DNA of 64,000 nucleotides from Hemileia vastatrix (taxonomy: Eukaryota; Basidiomycota; Pucciniomycetes; Pucciniales; Zaghouaniaceae), in NCBI GenBank assembly GCA_030280995.1, contig JASXTE010000016.1:26621501-26685500 (forward strand), written 5' to 3'. The notes beneath the pieces are model-generated. The model saw only the letters and a list, made by a program, of their open reading frames with translations, was not told the origin of the DNA and did not search any database. A program made the position numbers and the translations under genes. Positions 23,752 to 34,847 of the stretch are shown piece by piece (the first letter of the stretch is position 1; every line of letters begins with the position of its first letter).

Positions 23752-25173
23752 ATGTGCAGAACCTGCACATTCATTCTTCCAACTCCAGAAGCCAAATTGT
23801 ACAATAGAGCTTGTGAATCTTGTAATTCAAAGAAAAAAAGATGTGACAGAGATCCTAACTATCCTATTCCTCCACCTTCACTTTATCATAAGTATATCTT
23901 CAGATATTCCACCAGATCTTCAAAACTTGGTCCTACTTCTTCTTCTTTATCCTCAGCTCCTTCCAAATGATCCAGAAGGACTTCCACTAGAGCCCCATCA
24001 AAAAGAACACCTCTTTCTTCTCAAAAATCAGCTTTTATATCCTCCAATTATACTTCAATTTCATCAAATTCCACTCCAAGACTTCTAGACCACGTTCAGG
24101 TGGCCTGCCTGCCTAGCTTGAAAGCGGAAATAAAGCTCTAAACATGCCAAAACACCATGAAACCCAGAAAAAATCTGCTAAACCAACCAGAAACACCTTT
24201 TCACAAGACCCTCCTCTTGCTCCCAGAGCAATGCAAACAAAAACTTCAGAGTCCAACCTCAAAAAAAGCTCCCAAACTTCTTAAAGGCCTGCCAGAGCTC
24301 CCAGAAATTCTCAACAGACAAAATCACCTTCTCCTCCTTCAAAAAGAAGAAATTACACCTCCCCTCTTTCTGAAAACTACTCTTCTTACAGTTCCTTCTC
24401 TACCAAAAATTCCTCCAGAAGGAAAAAGTCAGCCCCTAGATTACCTTCACCTGCCCCATCCAATAATAACATTAAGTCACCAGCAACCAATCTTACTGGG
24501 CAGGACAACAAAAAAAAATTCTCCTTCTTCAACTAGGCCCCAGGAAGTGTCACCTCCTAGTTCACCATCTCAGAATCTATTAGAAGAAAACCAAGACAAT
24601 CCCTATTTATCCTTGGATGATCCTTCTCCCACATATCTTCAAAATTCTTCTAAAATCCGAATTCTTAAGAATTACGATTTTGAAGAGCTTCCTATTGGTA
24701 AGCACCATAAATTTTCATGAATTTCATTAACAAAAAAATCAACTTCTAAACTAATTTTCTTCTTGTTAGATGGCACCTCTCCTCCTGAATCTACCATTGG
24801 AGTTAGCCAACCTCTTGAAACCACATTTACACTGGATAATGCAGAGATGAAGCAAAACATAAGTATAATTGGTTTCAAAATGCTTAACGCCTTTGCTCTT
24901 CATGGTCCACTGAATGAATTTGAGAAGAAGCTGAGAAAGCAACTTCTTGATGACAACTGGAAGATGTCCAGGATAATTAAGCACACCTTCCAACACTCCA
25001 TCCCAGCCTTTTTTTCTTCCACCCAAAAATTACCTTCAAAACCAGTTCCTGACCATTTTAACCCCTACAATTTCAACAGAAGACTGCACTTTAAAAACCA
25101 CAGTGCATCCTTCAATCCCAACAAGTCCCAAACCAACCTCCAGAAGCTTCTTCTTCCAGACTTTGAATTATAG
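23752..25173 (+). pseudogene. Antisense gene 2 in element C: Zn2Cys6-like protein with intron
   Basis: Begins with MCRTCTFILPTPEAK and continues NRACESCNSKKKRCDRDP. The second half-cluster CxxC-6-C with basic SKKKR between the cysteines resembles a Zn2Cys6 module; the third Cys of the ideal pattern is replaced by Pro. A long Ser/Pro/Lys/Arg-rich middle is spread over shifted frames, with an in-frame TGA after SAPSK at about 23968. Near the end a frame leads to NYDFEELPI and a good intron (24698-24769, GTAAGC to TTGTTAG, with a CTAAACTAAT branch-like site), then a 134-codon exon (24770-25173) ending LLLPDFEL. The spliced frame is consistent. The conserved splice suggests selection until recently. 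Function is unknown. Confidence 0.6.
24698..24769 (+). other. Intron in antisense gene 2
   Basis: 72 nt, GTAAGC donor, TTCTTGTTAG acceptor, branch-like CTAAACTAAT about 20 nt before it. Splicing joins ELPI to DGTSPPEST in frame. Confidence 0.65.
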
Positions 25174-25800
25174 AATACATAACATAATATAAATTAATAA
25201 ATAGAGAAAATATTTATTTATTTATTTTTATTTTTATTTTATTTTATTTTATTATTTTTTTATATAACAATTACTACTTAAAACTACTAACATACTTAAA
25301 AAAACTTGAAAAGAATTAAAAAAAATTGCAAAAGTAATCCCCCAGCCAATCAATGACCTGATCCCTTGATACCTTACCCACATCCAAGTGCACCTTGATG
25401 TGGATACACCTTTAAGAAATTTAAAGATTAAAATATAATGAAAAACTTGAAAATGAATAAATAAAAGAAGCTTGAAATTTTATAATGAAAAAGAAGAATA
25501 GCATTGCCCATCCGATCGATGAGCCTTTCCCCACCAATGCTTGCCCACATCCAGGTGACCCAGATGTGGTACACCCAACACTTTTTTTATTTTATAAAAC
25601 AACCTTCACTAAAAAAATAAAAAAAAGAGAGAAAAAAAGAAAATAATCCAAAAGCACTATAATCATTCCATCAAAACAACTCATAGAAGCAGATCCAGGT
25701 CCAAAGAAAAGATCACTGGGTGGGCTCCCTCCAATAAGTAAAAATGATTGGAGACCACCAGTGATCCACCATCTAGAAAGATCCAAGAAACAATAATTCA
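25174..25800. repeat. Non-coding stretch with two copies of a ~168-bp unit
   Basis: A block with CCAATCAATGACCTGATCCC ... CCACATCCAAGTGCACC ... GTGGATACACC near 25340-25410 recurs near 25508-25578 (GATCGATGAGCC ... CCACATCCAGGTGACCC ... GTGGTACACCC). No gene is seen. The preceding 25200-25260 is T/A simple sequence. Confidence 0.6.
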
Positions 25801-26250
25801 GTCCAATTCAGTTTAAAGTCATATTGGACTAAAAACCTGTAATAAAAAGCAGAGAACTAGGATTAAACTAAATAGAACCAAGGACTTAAAACAGAAATTC
25901 TGGGGTAACTGTTATACAGAGAAGACAGCTCATCAGTTACCCCCACACTTGCCAAAATAAAATCTAGAAGCCCCTCCCATGGGTACCTACTAACAAGAAA
26001 CATACATCCACACATAATTCAACCAATCAACACAAAACACCAGGAAAAGACCAGCACTTGAAGGACAAAGAAACCCAGTTTAAAGTCATAGAGGACTAAA
26101 ACCTGCAAAAAGAAATCAATACTAGGGTTCAAACAAATTAAGAGAAGAGGTTGGAAACAGACAATATGAGGTAACTGTTGATAGAGAAGCCAGCTCATCA
26201 CACTTGCCAAGATAAACTAGATGCCCCCCCTGGGTACCATCTAACAAAAG
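25801..26250. repeat. Two tandem copies of a ~266-bp non-coding unit in element C
   Basis: Each copy contains, in order, CAGTTTAAAGTCAT..GGACTAAAACCTG (25808 and 26073), GGTAACTGTT..GAGAAG.CAGCTCATCA (25905 and 26172), and a CTAGA.GCCCC..CCC.GGGTACC block (25965 and 26218). The same building blocks occur once more at 23.2-23.4 kb. It lies between the integrase end and the antisense genes. Confidence 0.7.
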
Positions 26251-26333
26251 GTTTCCAACACAACAGATGCACAGCATCACAAAAAGAGCAATCCAATAAA
26301 AAGAATGATTCATAGTTTATCCTCATTGTAGAG

Positions 26334-29300
26334 TTAGTCTTCTTCCCTTCTTGTGCCTCTGGGATAAAATATTTTCAGCTGGTCATCAGCCACTCTTTTC
26401 TTCAAGACTGCTCCATCCAAATCTTCTAACTAATATGATCCACCTGAGAGTTGAGATCTGACTTTATAGGGACCATTCCACCTGTCAGAGAACATCTTTC
26501 CCCACTGACTCTCCAAACTCCTATTATAAACAAATACCAAACACCCAGGCTTTAAAGGATTCCTTAGCCTATGTGTCAATCTCTTATCCCAATACCTAAC
26601 TGACTGATTCCTGATCTTAATCATTATTTCATAGGCTTTTTCATGAAATTCTTCCTTTCCTTCAATCTGCTTCATTCTGGCACAAATTAAATCTTCAATT
26701 GAACAAAATTTATCCCAATCAATTCCCAAATAAGAAATTTCTTCCAAGTCTACTGGTAAGACTGCCTTTTGACCAAAAATAAGTTAATAAGGTGAATATT
26801 CAGAAGTCCTCTTGAAAGTAATTCTGTCAGAAAACAAAATTAAGGGTAGATAATGACTCCACTTTTCAGCATTATCTCCACACATATTGACCAAAGAATC
26901 CTTTAAAAATTGATGCCCTCTTTCAACCATGCCTTAAGCTTCAGGATAATAAGGAGTAGCCACTCTGACTTTTGAACCAAAACTAGTAACAGCTTCCTTG
27001 AAGTCTGCTTCAAACTGTGGTCCTCCATCAACAGTGACCAATTTCATCATACCATACCTATAAATCCACTTCTTCTTCAAAAATTCTGCCACATTCTTGG
27101 AAGTCAAATTAACTAGAGGCATGGCCTCAACCCATCCAGATAAATCATCTCTGGCCACAATCAAGTATTTATACCTGCCCTCTTAAATATGGACAGCATC
27201 CAAACTCACTCTTCCAAACACAGTTGGTTCTCCAGTAGCATGACCAATTTCTTTTGGTTTTAAGTGACTCCTTCTTTGACACTCTTCACAAGATTGAACC
27301 CAAAGTTGAACATCCAACTTCATACCAGGCCACCAAAATCTGTCTGCTACCCTTCTATAAGTCCCTCCAGAGCCTCTATGACCAAGGTAATAATAAAAAG
27401 ACTTCAACACCACCTCTTGACCCTTCTTCTGAGTCACCACAACTTGAGGATTTGGATACCTCCTCCTCATCAACTTTCTCCATGACACAAAGAAGCCAGG
27501 ACTCTTCTTCTTGATAATGAACCAAGTATCATCATCACAACTATCTGGCCTCTCCAAGGTCAACAGATATTCCACCATAAAAAAATAAAACCCAGACTGA
27601 CCCCAGGTCTCATCTTTAAAATCCAACAAAATGACATTCAAGGGCACAACCCTGTCATCAAAATCAACAGAATACACATGATCTAATTGACCTGTCCATC
27701 CAGGACACCAGTTTTTAAATTTTGGCACATCCTTCTCCTTCCACTGAATTTTATGAGAATCCAGTGTACCAACAAAAACACCATTGTCTAAATTTGAGCC
27801 ATCCAAAAAAACAGCCCCTTCTTCATCAACAAAAAGATCCTGATTACCAGAATGAAGATCATTTCCAGGAAGTTTAACCTCTTGCGGGAGGTTTAAACCT
27901 TTATCAGAAACAAAATTATCAAAAGCCAGTTTAACCTCATGGGAGTAAGAAAAATCTTCAGCACCTCTTGTGCTGGCCCTGACCACTGGAATATTTTAAT
28001 CAAACTCTTCAGAAGCAGAATCTTCATCTGTTAGTGGTCTTCTTGACAATCCATCTGGTATTGTGAAAGTTTTACTTGGGTTGTGCACCAAATCAAAATG
28101 AAGTGCTTGATAAATGCAAAACACCTAGTCATAAGAGCATTAGGAAGACTAGGAGTGTTGATCATCTGCACCAACAATTTACCATCCACCTGCAGCTCAA
28201 AATTTTTCCCCCACAAAACAGTCTGCAACTTCTTCAAGATTTTTGCCACACCAAAAAGCTCCAACTTTGGCTGGGAATACCTTGACTCAACCTTATTAAA
28301 CACCACATATTCATACCTGACTGGCCTGAACTTCCCAGCTTTATCTTCCTGAGACAGGACAGCACAAGAATCCATATAACTTGAATCCACAGCCAAATAA
28401 ATCTTACCAGAACCAAAACCATAATCCAACTTGTGAAGAATAATATCATCACCTACTACCTTCTTCAACTTCACAAATTCCTCTTCACAAGCATCATCCA
28501 ACTCAAAATCAGGATTCTTCCTTGTAAACTCCCTTAAAGGAAAAGCCAACAAAGAAAAGTCCTAAATAAATATCCTCACATAAACACAAACACTCAAAAA
28601 TCCTTTGACTTCAGTGGTATTCTTTGGTCTTGGCCATGATTGAATATTATTAACCTTCTTCTTTTCTATAATCCTACCCTCCTTACACACCACATGACCC
28701 AGAGTCTACAATGCTGGTACACAACAGCAAAACATTGATCCCAAGACAGTCAAACCTGCCTCCTAAATCTTAAAAAAAATCCTCTCCAGAATCACTGCAT
28801 ACTCCCACACAAACTTCCTAATGCCAGGGTTTTCCTTCAGAACCTCATTACCATAATCAGAAGTTGGCCCTTTAATGCCACCATCATCAATGAAAATAAC
28901 AGCATAGGTTGGTATTTCATGTTGCGAAATCCAAGCCATTTGTGCTTTATGAACAGCTACAGAATTAGTAGCCCCTTGAGGTAGCCTGGTCAATTGAAAC
29001 CTTCCCAAAGGAGTCTCAAAAGTAGTGAGAGGCCTAAATTCCACATGGAGTTCCCTCTCATTATATACACCCATAATATCTCCCAAAACATAACACACTC
29101 TTCCAGAAAAAGCCTCAACAAAATCCTCTGCACTTTGTGGCATTCCAGCATCCTTGATAGTCACTCTATTTAAGTCCCTGAGATCATGAACCACCCTAAG
29201 CTTACCATTTCTCTTCTTGACACAGAATGCAGGACTAGAATAACTTGAGGTTGACTGTTCATACAACCCAGTCCTGACCCTTTCCCTGAAAATTTCTACA

Positions 29301-29947
29301 GAATCATCCCAAATAGTAGCAGAAATTGGAACTGGTTTGATTTTCCAAGGTTCATGACAAACCACTGGAATCAGATAAGGTGAACCATAAGAATGCTTCA
29401 ACACACCTCTTTCCTCCTTCACAAAAGCAATTGCCTTTTCCCTCAACACAATCACATACAACAGCAACTTCATCTCTTCGTCAGAAAACCACCCATCAGG
29501 ACCAAAATTCACAACTCCCAGCCTTTCCTTAGTCATCCTAGAAGTTTCCACAAAATCAGGTGGATACTTCACTAAAGGTCTCACATAAGGATCTCTTGAA
29601 AAAGGAGGCCTCCTCAAAGGTAGGTTCAGCCCAACTGGCATAGACTCATTGACAGGCCTAACTTTCACTGCTACATTCTTGTACTTAGCAGCATCCACTT
29701 CCAAATCTTCATCTTCAACAGGGACTTCATCAATCTTCCTACAAAAACAAAGAGGGATTTCCCCAATGCTCACAGGTGTGGCCAAGGTAATATTTTTGAA
29801 AGGTGTAGAAGAGACCCTAGTGGTGCACGATTGGGAAGACTTACTTTTAGACCCCAATCTCACCACTCCAAAGCTTTTCTGTTCCACATTATCATTTTCT
29901 ATCTCACTATCAACCTCACCTTTGTTACTCTTCACCTCTTCATCCAA
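26334..29947 (-). pseudogene. Element C pol: RT, RNase H, integrase (broken by single stops)
   Basis: The RT part starts about 29947 and includes VKKRNGKLRVVHDLRDLNR (near 29200), LTRLPQGATNS (near 28980) and the catalytic YAVIFIDDGG (near 28900). The RT thumb and connection (28720-28560, SWPRPKNTTEVKGFLSVC) holds stops. RNase H (28552-28031) keeps IYLAVDSSY and QVDGKLLVQMI. The integrase has an HHCC finger (YYYLGHRGS ... CEECQRRSH, near 27390-27270) and the triad Asp in VSLDAVHI (27195), Asp in VTVDGGPQF (27030) and Glu in GMVERGH (26920), followed by a C-terminal domain (PGCLVFVYNRSLESQWG, near 26530). In-frame stops at 27183, 26934, near 26784 and 26430 interrupt an otherwise readable frame. 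The end is TAA at 26334. Confidence 0.87.
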
Positions 29948-30191
29948 ATAGTTTTTAAGTATTCTTCTTTTTCTTCTTTATTTTTTATCTTCAGATTTTT
30001 TTCTTGATTGTCTTCACTTATTTTGAAATTTTTTTCTTCTTTTCTTGATAAGGGGCCTTTCCTAAAATAAGAACAAGGGCTGTACAATTTCTCACTTGTG
30101 TGGCCAAGGTAATGTTTTTTGAAAGGTGTAGAAATAGCCCTAGCAGTGCACAATTGGGAGGACTTACTTTTAAACCCCAATCTCACTACTT
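29799..30191 (-). repeat. Internal duplication (~320 bp) upstream of element C RT
   Basis: The segment encoding VVRLGSKSKSSQSCTTR at 29,799-29,871 is repeated in degenerate form at 30,121-30,191 (VVRLGFKSKSSQLCTAR). Element E has it once (near 42660). The duplication is therefore specific to C, or lost from E. Confidence 0.75.
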
Positions 30192-30377
30192 CACAAATTT
30201 TCCATTTCACAGATATGAACCCCATCTTCCCTCTTGAGCTTGAAATAAAATTAATCTTGAACCCGTCAAATTAACAGAGACTTGATAAAAAACATGATGA
30301 ATAATTGCAGAGAAGAGAAGCATGATACAAAGAAAGTTTGAAAATCCACTTGGAATATCTCCAAAAGAGCTGACCTA

Positions 30378-31320
30378 CTACAACCTGGGATCTCCACTAA
30401 ATGGGGAGAGGTTGTGCACTAGGGTGATCAGCCCCACCCACTCTAAAAAAGAAGGCTCTCCTTCAGAGCCTAAGCCACCTTCCAGAAAACCAGAAGCAGC
30501 CCTATATTCCCTTCTCCTTTCACAACATTCAGGGCAATGACACATAGAGCTAAGCCCAGGCCTAGTCTCCCAACCCTCTTCACCAGGAGAAGACAACCTC
30601 ATGTGTAAAGTCCTCTCATCATCACCTGTCAACTCCAGGTTGGTAACCAATCCTTACTGCAAAATCCATTAAAAATGGACCACCCCAAACTGCCCTGAAA
30701 GTGCTTTTTGAAATGTAAAAATGCACTTTTCCAGAAGCTCCTCACACATATAATTTCAATAACTCTGCTGTTCCAACTAAATATTTTACATGCCGCCCAA
30801 TTCCTCTCAGATTACCACCAATACTAGTTTTGATGGGGAGGCCCAACTGAGTAGCCTCTGAGAGAGAAATATGATTGATCTGTGAGCCAGAATCAACACA
30901 AGCTCTGATGGCCTTGCCATTCAGAGTGACATTAAAAGAGCCCAGAGGAGCAGATAAATATATCTCCAAATTCTCCCCATATTTTTCAGCAGAGTCACAA
31001 ACAAACTCCACTTCACAAGAAGAGACCCTTCTTCTGGTTAACATCTTTTTCTACTTATCAGCCAAACCAGGACTGATAGAAAACAACTACCCATAAGTCA
31101 AGGAAATAGTTCCTTGATTCATCTTTTCCAACACAGAGTCAGTCACATCAACTTTTCCTGAAAACAATGGCCTCTCAAAATGGCCCTTTGACTTCACCAC
31201 CTTAAGCCTTAATGCCTCTTGTGGTACAACACCTCCATCAACTGGATTCCTAACAATAGGAACCAAACCAGAACCATCTCTAGTAACTCTGGCACCACTG
31301 GGCTTTGGCAAAGAAGCCAC
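30378..31320 (-). pseudogene. Element C gag C-terminus, protease and linker (5' truncated)
   Basis: 31320-31087 encodes a stretch with HFERPLFSGKVDVTDSVLEKM that matches element E near 41640. 31044-30742 contains RRVSSCEVEFVCDSAEKYGE and an aspartic-protease active site CVDSGSQINHIS. 30650-30378 contains a Cys/Arg segment CHCPECCERRREY that also occurs in E (near 42296). The rest of gag and the 5' LTR are missing to the right of 31320. Frames are disrupted by stops. Confidence 0.8.
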
Positions 31321-31599
31321 AAAGCAGGAAAAAAGTATGCACTAGATGTCTAGTGCTTTTTTTTGCTTCCTTAGATGATTCCATGAAGGATTCTTTTTGT
31401 GATTCCATCTTCATACCCCCTCCCTTGAAATTCCCTTATCTCTCAGCTCCCCTGACTATTATATCTTTCTCCTCTGCATGCATCTACTCCTGTATTTTAA
31501 TCTAATCTCTCCTTATGTCCCTTCTCCTCCCCATCTGTGATATTTCCCCTTTCCCTGGTTAACATCCCATTCTCAATTTCCTCATTATCCTCCCCCTCC
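31321..31599. other. No gene recognised
   Basis: Unrelated sequence starts where element C gag breaks off. A small hairpin GCACTAGA-TG-TCTAGTGC is at 31339-31356, near the breakpoint. Confidence 0.45.
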
Positions 31600-31990
31600 A
31601 CTTCCACTTTACCTTGTTACATTCCACTTCCACTTTACCTTGTTATCCTCCCCCTCAATTTTGCCTTGTTATCCTCCTCTTCCACTTTACCTTGTTATTC
31701 TCCCCCTCCATTTTACCTTGTTATCCTCCCCTTCCACTTTACTTTGTTATCCTCCCTCTAGATTTTACATTGTTATCCTCCCCTTTCACTTTGCCTCTTT
31801 ATCTTCACTTTTTATCCATATTCTCCAATTTTTCTTGTTCTCCTCCCCCTCTTCTTTAACTTTCTCTTATTCTCCTCTTCAACTCTCCCTTTTTATCCTC
31901 CTACTAATCTCCAAATTTCTCTTGTTACTCTCATCCTCCACTTTCCGTTTTTATCCCCCCTTTCTTCTCTTCCACTATACCTCAGTATGA
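31600..31990 (+). repeat. Pyrimidine-rich minisatellite (~25-27 bp unit)
   Basis: Degenerate tandem units built on CCACTTTACCTTGTTATCCT followed by a C-rich tail repeat more than ten times. The plus strand is nearly all pyrimidine in places. The open frames here are products of the repeat, not genes. Confidence 0.8.
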
Positions 31991-34298
31991 TCACCTTTGA
32001 TTTTACTTTTCTCTACTCCCCTTCCACTTCATAAGGACATCCTTCACTAATATAACGTTAAAAAGTAAGTAAAGGTAAGGTGACCCTCATCCAGGTCTAG
32101 TAATTCTTTGAGACAGTTGAATGGCCTAATTGTGGCAAAAAAAGATTAAGTGGAAAAACAATGAATATACAAAGTTAGTGCAAAGACATGCGACAAAATA
32201 AATTAGAAATTACTTAATTCATGCAAAAACATGAGTGTTAAGAGCATTTACTATTGTTCATTTAAATTTACTTAATATGTAGTCTTAAGTTTGATGGTAT
32301 GATAGTGGAAAATTGGCATTTTTTGTCTAACAAAATGCAAATAAACATCAATTTTAAAGCAAGAGCCTTCACAAAGACTAACAATATGATAGTGAACTCA
32401 TATTTTACCCAAATATTCTATATTATCTTCGCTCTTGTGGCCCTTTTCTCTCCATCTTTCCCCTTTTGATTGCCAAATTCATGAGTGAGGTTTACTGTAA
32501 ATGAGGTCAAAACTTAGTAGTATCAAATCATCAGGGAGCCTGGTACATCAGAAACACAGTTACAAATTACTACATATCTAGGATGAATATATAAGTATAA
32601 AGTGATTAAATTGTATGCCAATAAACCTGCTCCATCTCTATCAAATCTCATTATTTTGATTGTTTTCTTTACAATAACTCAAGATACTTCTGTTCCTACT
32701 TTACCTACTCACACACCTTCAAACAATAGATTTTTGAAGCAATTTTTGAAAAAATGGAGATCCACAGATTCTCAGAAAAATGGACATCCACAGAGGACAC
32801 ATTTCAATAGGTGTATAGGGAACAGGACAACACATAATAGGATGATCAACAAATGAGAATTTGACAGCTTTTTGTTTAATGTAGACATAGGATTGAACTA
32901 TGTCCATTATTATGGTTACATTAAGGAGAAGTGTTATTATCGTTCATTAAATTTAACAAAAATGTCAATCCAGATAACAAAATAATGTCTATTTTACTTG
33001 AATATGTACATTATAGTGACAAACTAGTAATTTTTCTTTATCTTTTTGGATATTACAATTAATAATTGCACAATAACAAAGAAATAGTCAATATTGGATG
33101 AATGACTATTCATCACACTTCAGCTGCCACTTCTCATGCTCATTTTTTGGTTTGTGTTACAAGATTTTCAAGGGCTCTGTGGTACATGGTAACCTTATTA
33201 CTTTTTTTGAACCAAATTTAGGGATTATCTTAGATAAATTTTAGTCATAACAATACCTGGAGGTGAAGGTTACTAGAAAATGTTGAAGATGATGAGGCGG
33301 AAATGAGATAACAAATGAAGGCATAGTGGGATGACATTTTTACATTAAATTTGGAGCTCTTATTTTGGAAGGAAATGAAGCCATAGTGGAAATGAGTGAA
33401 TTATCATGAAAAAGTGCAGATCTTATTAATCTTTCCTAAAGATAAATGTATGATAGTACATGCTTTGAATTATTTGTGTAACTTGCAAATAGTGAAGATT
33501 TTCACTAACAAGTGTGGAATGGCCTCATTAATTAGTGCAACTCAGAACTAATATGCAAGTAAGCAGGAGTTACACACCCGCATGAGTGTGTATGCTCTTA
33601 ATAACTAAATATGAAATATGATAAATAAGTGAAAAAGGTAGAAAAAGGAAGAAACATGATGCATGATAATATATAAAGAAAACCATTTTAATAATGTAGC
33701 ACTCTATTCCAGAGAAATATGGGTACTAATTATCAGCCACAGGTTCCTCTTGTAAGACATGGAAGGCAATTTTTAATTATTCTTTTTCAATTTGGCTTGC
33801 TTAATTTTTAGTTAGAATAATCTTTACATTCACATGCACCACCTAAAAGTATATTTCAGAATTTCTCATCATGGGTCGAAAATTAGAAGCATATTTTCAA
33901 TATAATATGTTTTGTTGAGTAATAACTTCATTTTCCCAATGATAAGAAGGAAATAATGAGCAGAATATTTTTTTTTTGAATAATCTTTTCTTTAGGACTA
34001 ATAAGAAAATAACAAAAAAAATTCAGCTTTCTTTGATGAAATATGGGAGGGATAATTTTGAACAAATTTCTGGTTAATGGTAAAAAAGTTATATTTCTCT
34101 TTTAATGAACTAATTTAAAATTTTTAGAATAACATGATTTATGAATTCTAATCATAAATATAATGCAAGATAGATAAAGATATGAGTTTCCCAGTCTCTT
34201 AAGTAAATCCACAAAAATTTGATGGGTGAAATAATTGTGAAATATGCCCTTTTATATTAAATTTTGAATGAAATATCTTTTCCTCCCATGTAATCACC
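31991..34298. other. Long AT-rich stretch without a recognised gene
   Basis: Both strands were read; only short chance frames occur (for example 32602-32856). No transposon domain or terminal repeat is recognised. It may be old decayed transposon DNA. Confidence 0.45.
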
Positions 34299-34551
34299 AC
34301 ACAATATGGGGGGCACACTTGCTATCAAGTCCACAACCTTGGACCCAAACTCATCCCAGATTGAACACACATTGAGCTATTGACAAAGGAACCATACAAT
34401 CAGGGATGAACACCACTCAGCCAAAACTTTTTAGGTGGGTGTTCAAGTAGAGTTCAGTATGGGTTCAGTATAAGTTCAGTCTGAGTTCCATCTGAATTCC
34501 ATCTGAGTTCCTTTTGGGGACTTTCTAGCAAGTCCACCCCCTATCTTGTGT
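34299..34551 (+). mobile_element. MITE-like inverted-repeat element, copy 1
   Basis: About 253 bp. The left end ACACAATATGGGGGG ... ACTTGCTATCAAGTCC mirrors the right end GGACTTTCTAGCAAGTCCACCCCC ... ATCTTGTGT as an imperfect ~30-bp terminal inverted repeat. The ends contain an inner palindrome (GGACTTGCTAGCAAGTCC type). The interior carries about six direct repeats of a GAGTTCAGTAT-like 10-11-mer. No coding capacity. A second copy in the opposite orientation is at 35124-35409. A target-site duplication was not resolved. Confidence 0.75.
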
Positions 34552-34847
34552 AGTGAATGTAGCAAAAATAAGCACCAAGATCAGGGGAATTAATTTTTTC
34601 AAAATTTCAATCTTCTATATCTTCAAAAATTCTAATTAGAATGTATATATTAAGGAGTATCAAAGTTTGAAATTTGAAATTATTTAAAAGTTATTTAAAG
34701 ATAAAAAAAAAGTTACAGAGTCAACATTATTTCTCAGTAAAACGGTGTTTTTGGGGCACAATATGCCATATATGAAAAAATAATCATGGTTAATTTGGTG
34801 GAAAAAAGAGATATTTTAATATGGAAGATTACAAACTTCTATACCCC

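Larger units (their letters stand above)
21504..31320 (-). mobile_element. Element C: Ty3/gypsy-type retrotransposon with antisense genes, gag truncated
   Basis: Minus-strand order: gag C-terminus and protease (31320-30742), linker (30650-30378), RT (29947-28560), RNase H (28552-28031), integrase (27986-26334), a ~4-kb region with plus-strand genes and repeats (26333-22472), polypurine tract, and 3' LTR (22419-21504). It is the same lineage as element E (gag-protease 40.0-42.2 kb), whose LTR ends also match. The 5' LTR and most of gag are missing beyond 31320. Several stops in pol make it inactive. Confidence 0.82.

Noticed and set aside
29393..29951. Plus-strand frames opposite element C pol (for example 29649-29951)
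   Set aside because: Opposite strand of clear RT coding sequence; unlike the 22.4-25.2 kb genes they show no own motif.
31537..31990. Plus-strand Leu/Pro/Ser-rich frames at the minisatellite
   Set aside because: Direct translation of a pyrimidine-rich tandem repeat in more than one frame.
32602..32856. 84-residue frame with a hydrophobic N-terminal stretch as a possible secreted protein
   Set aside because: Isolated in non-coding DNA, no splice or homology support; hydrophobic run is common in AT-rich frames.
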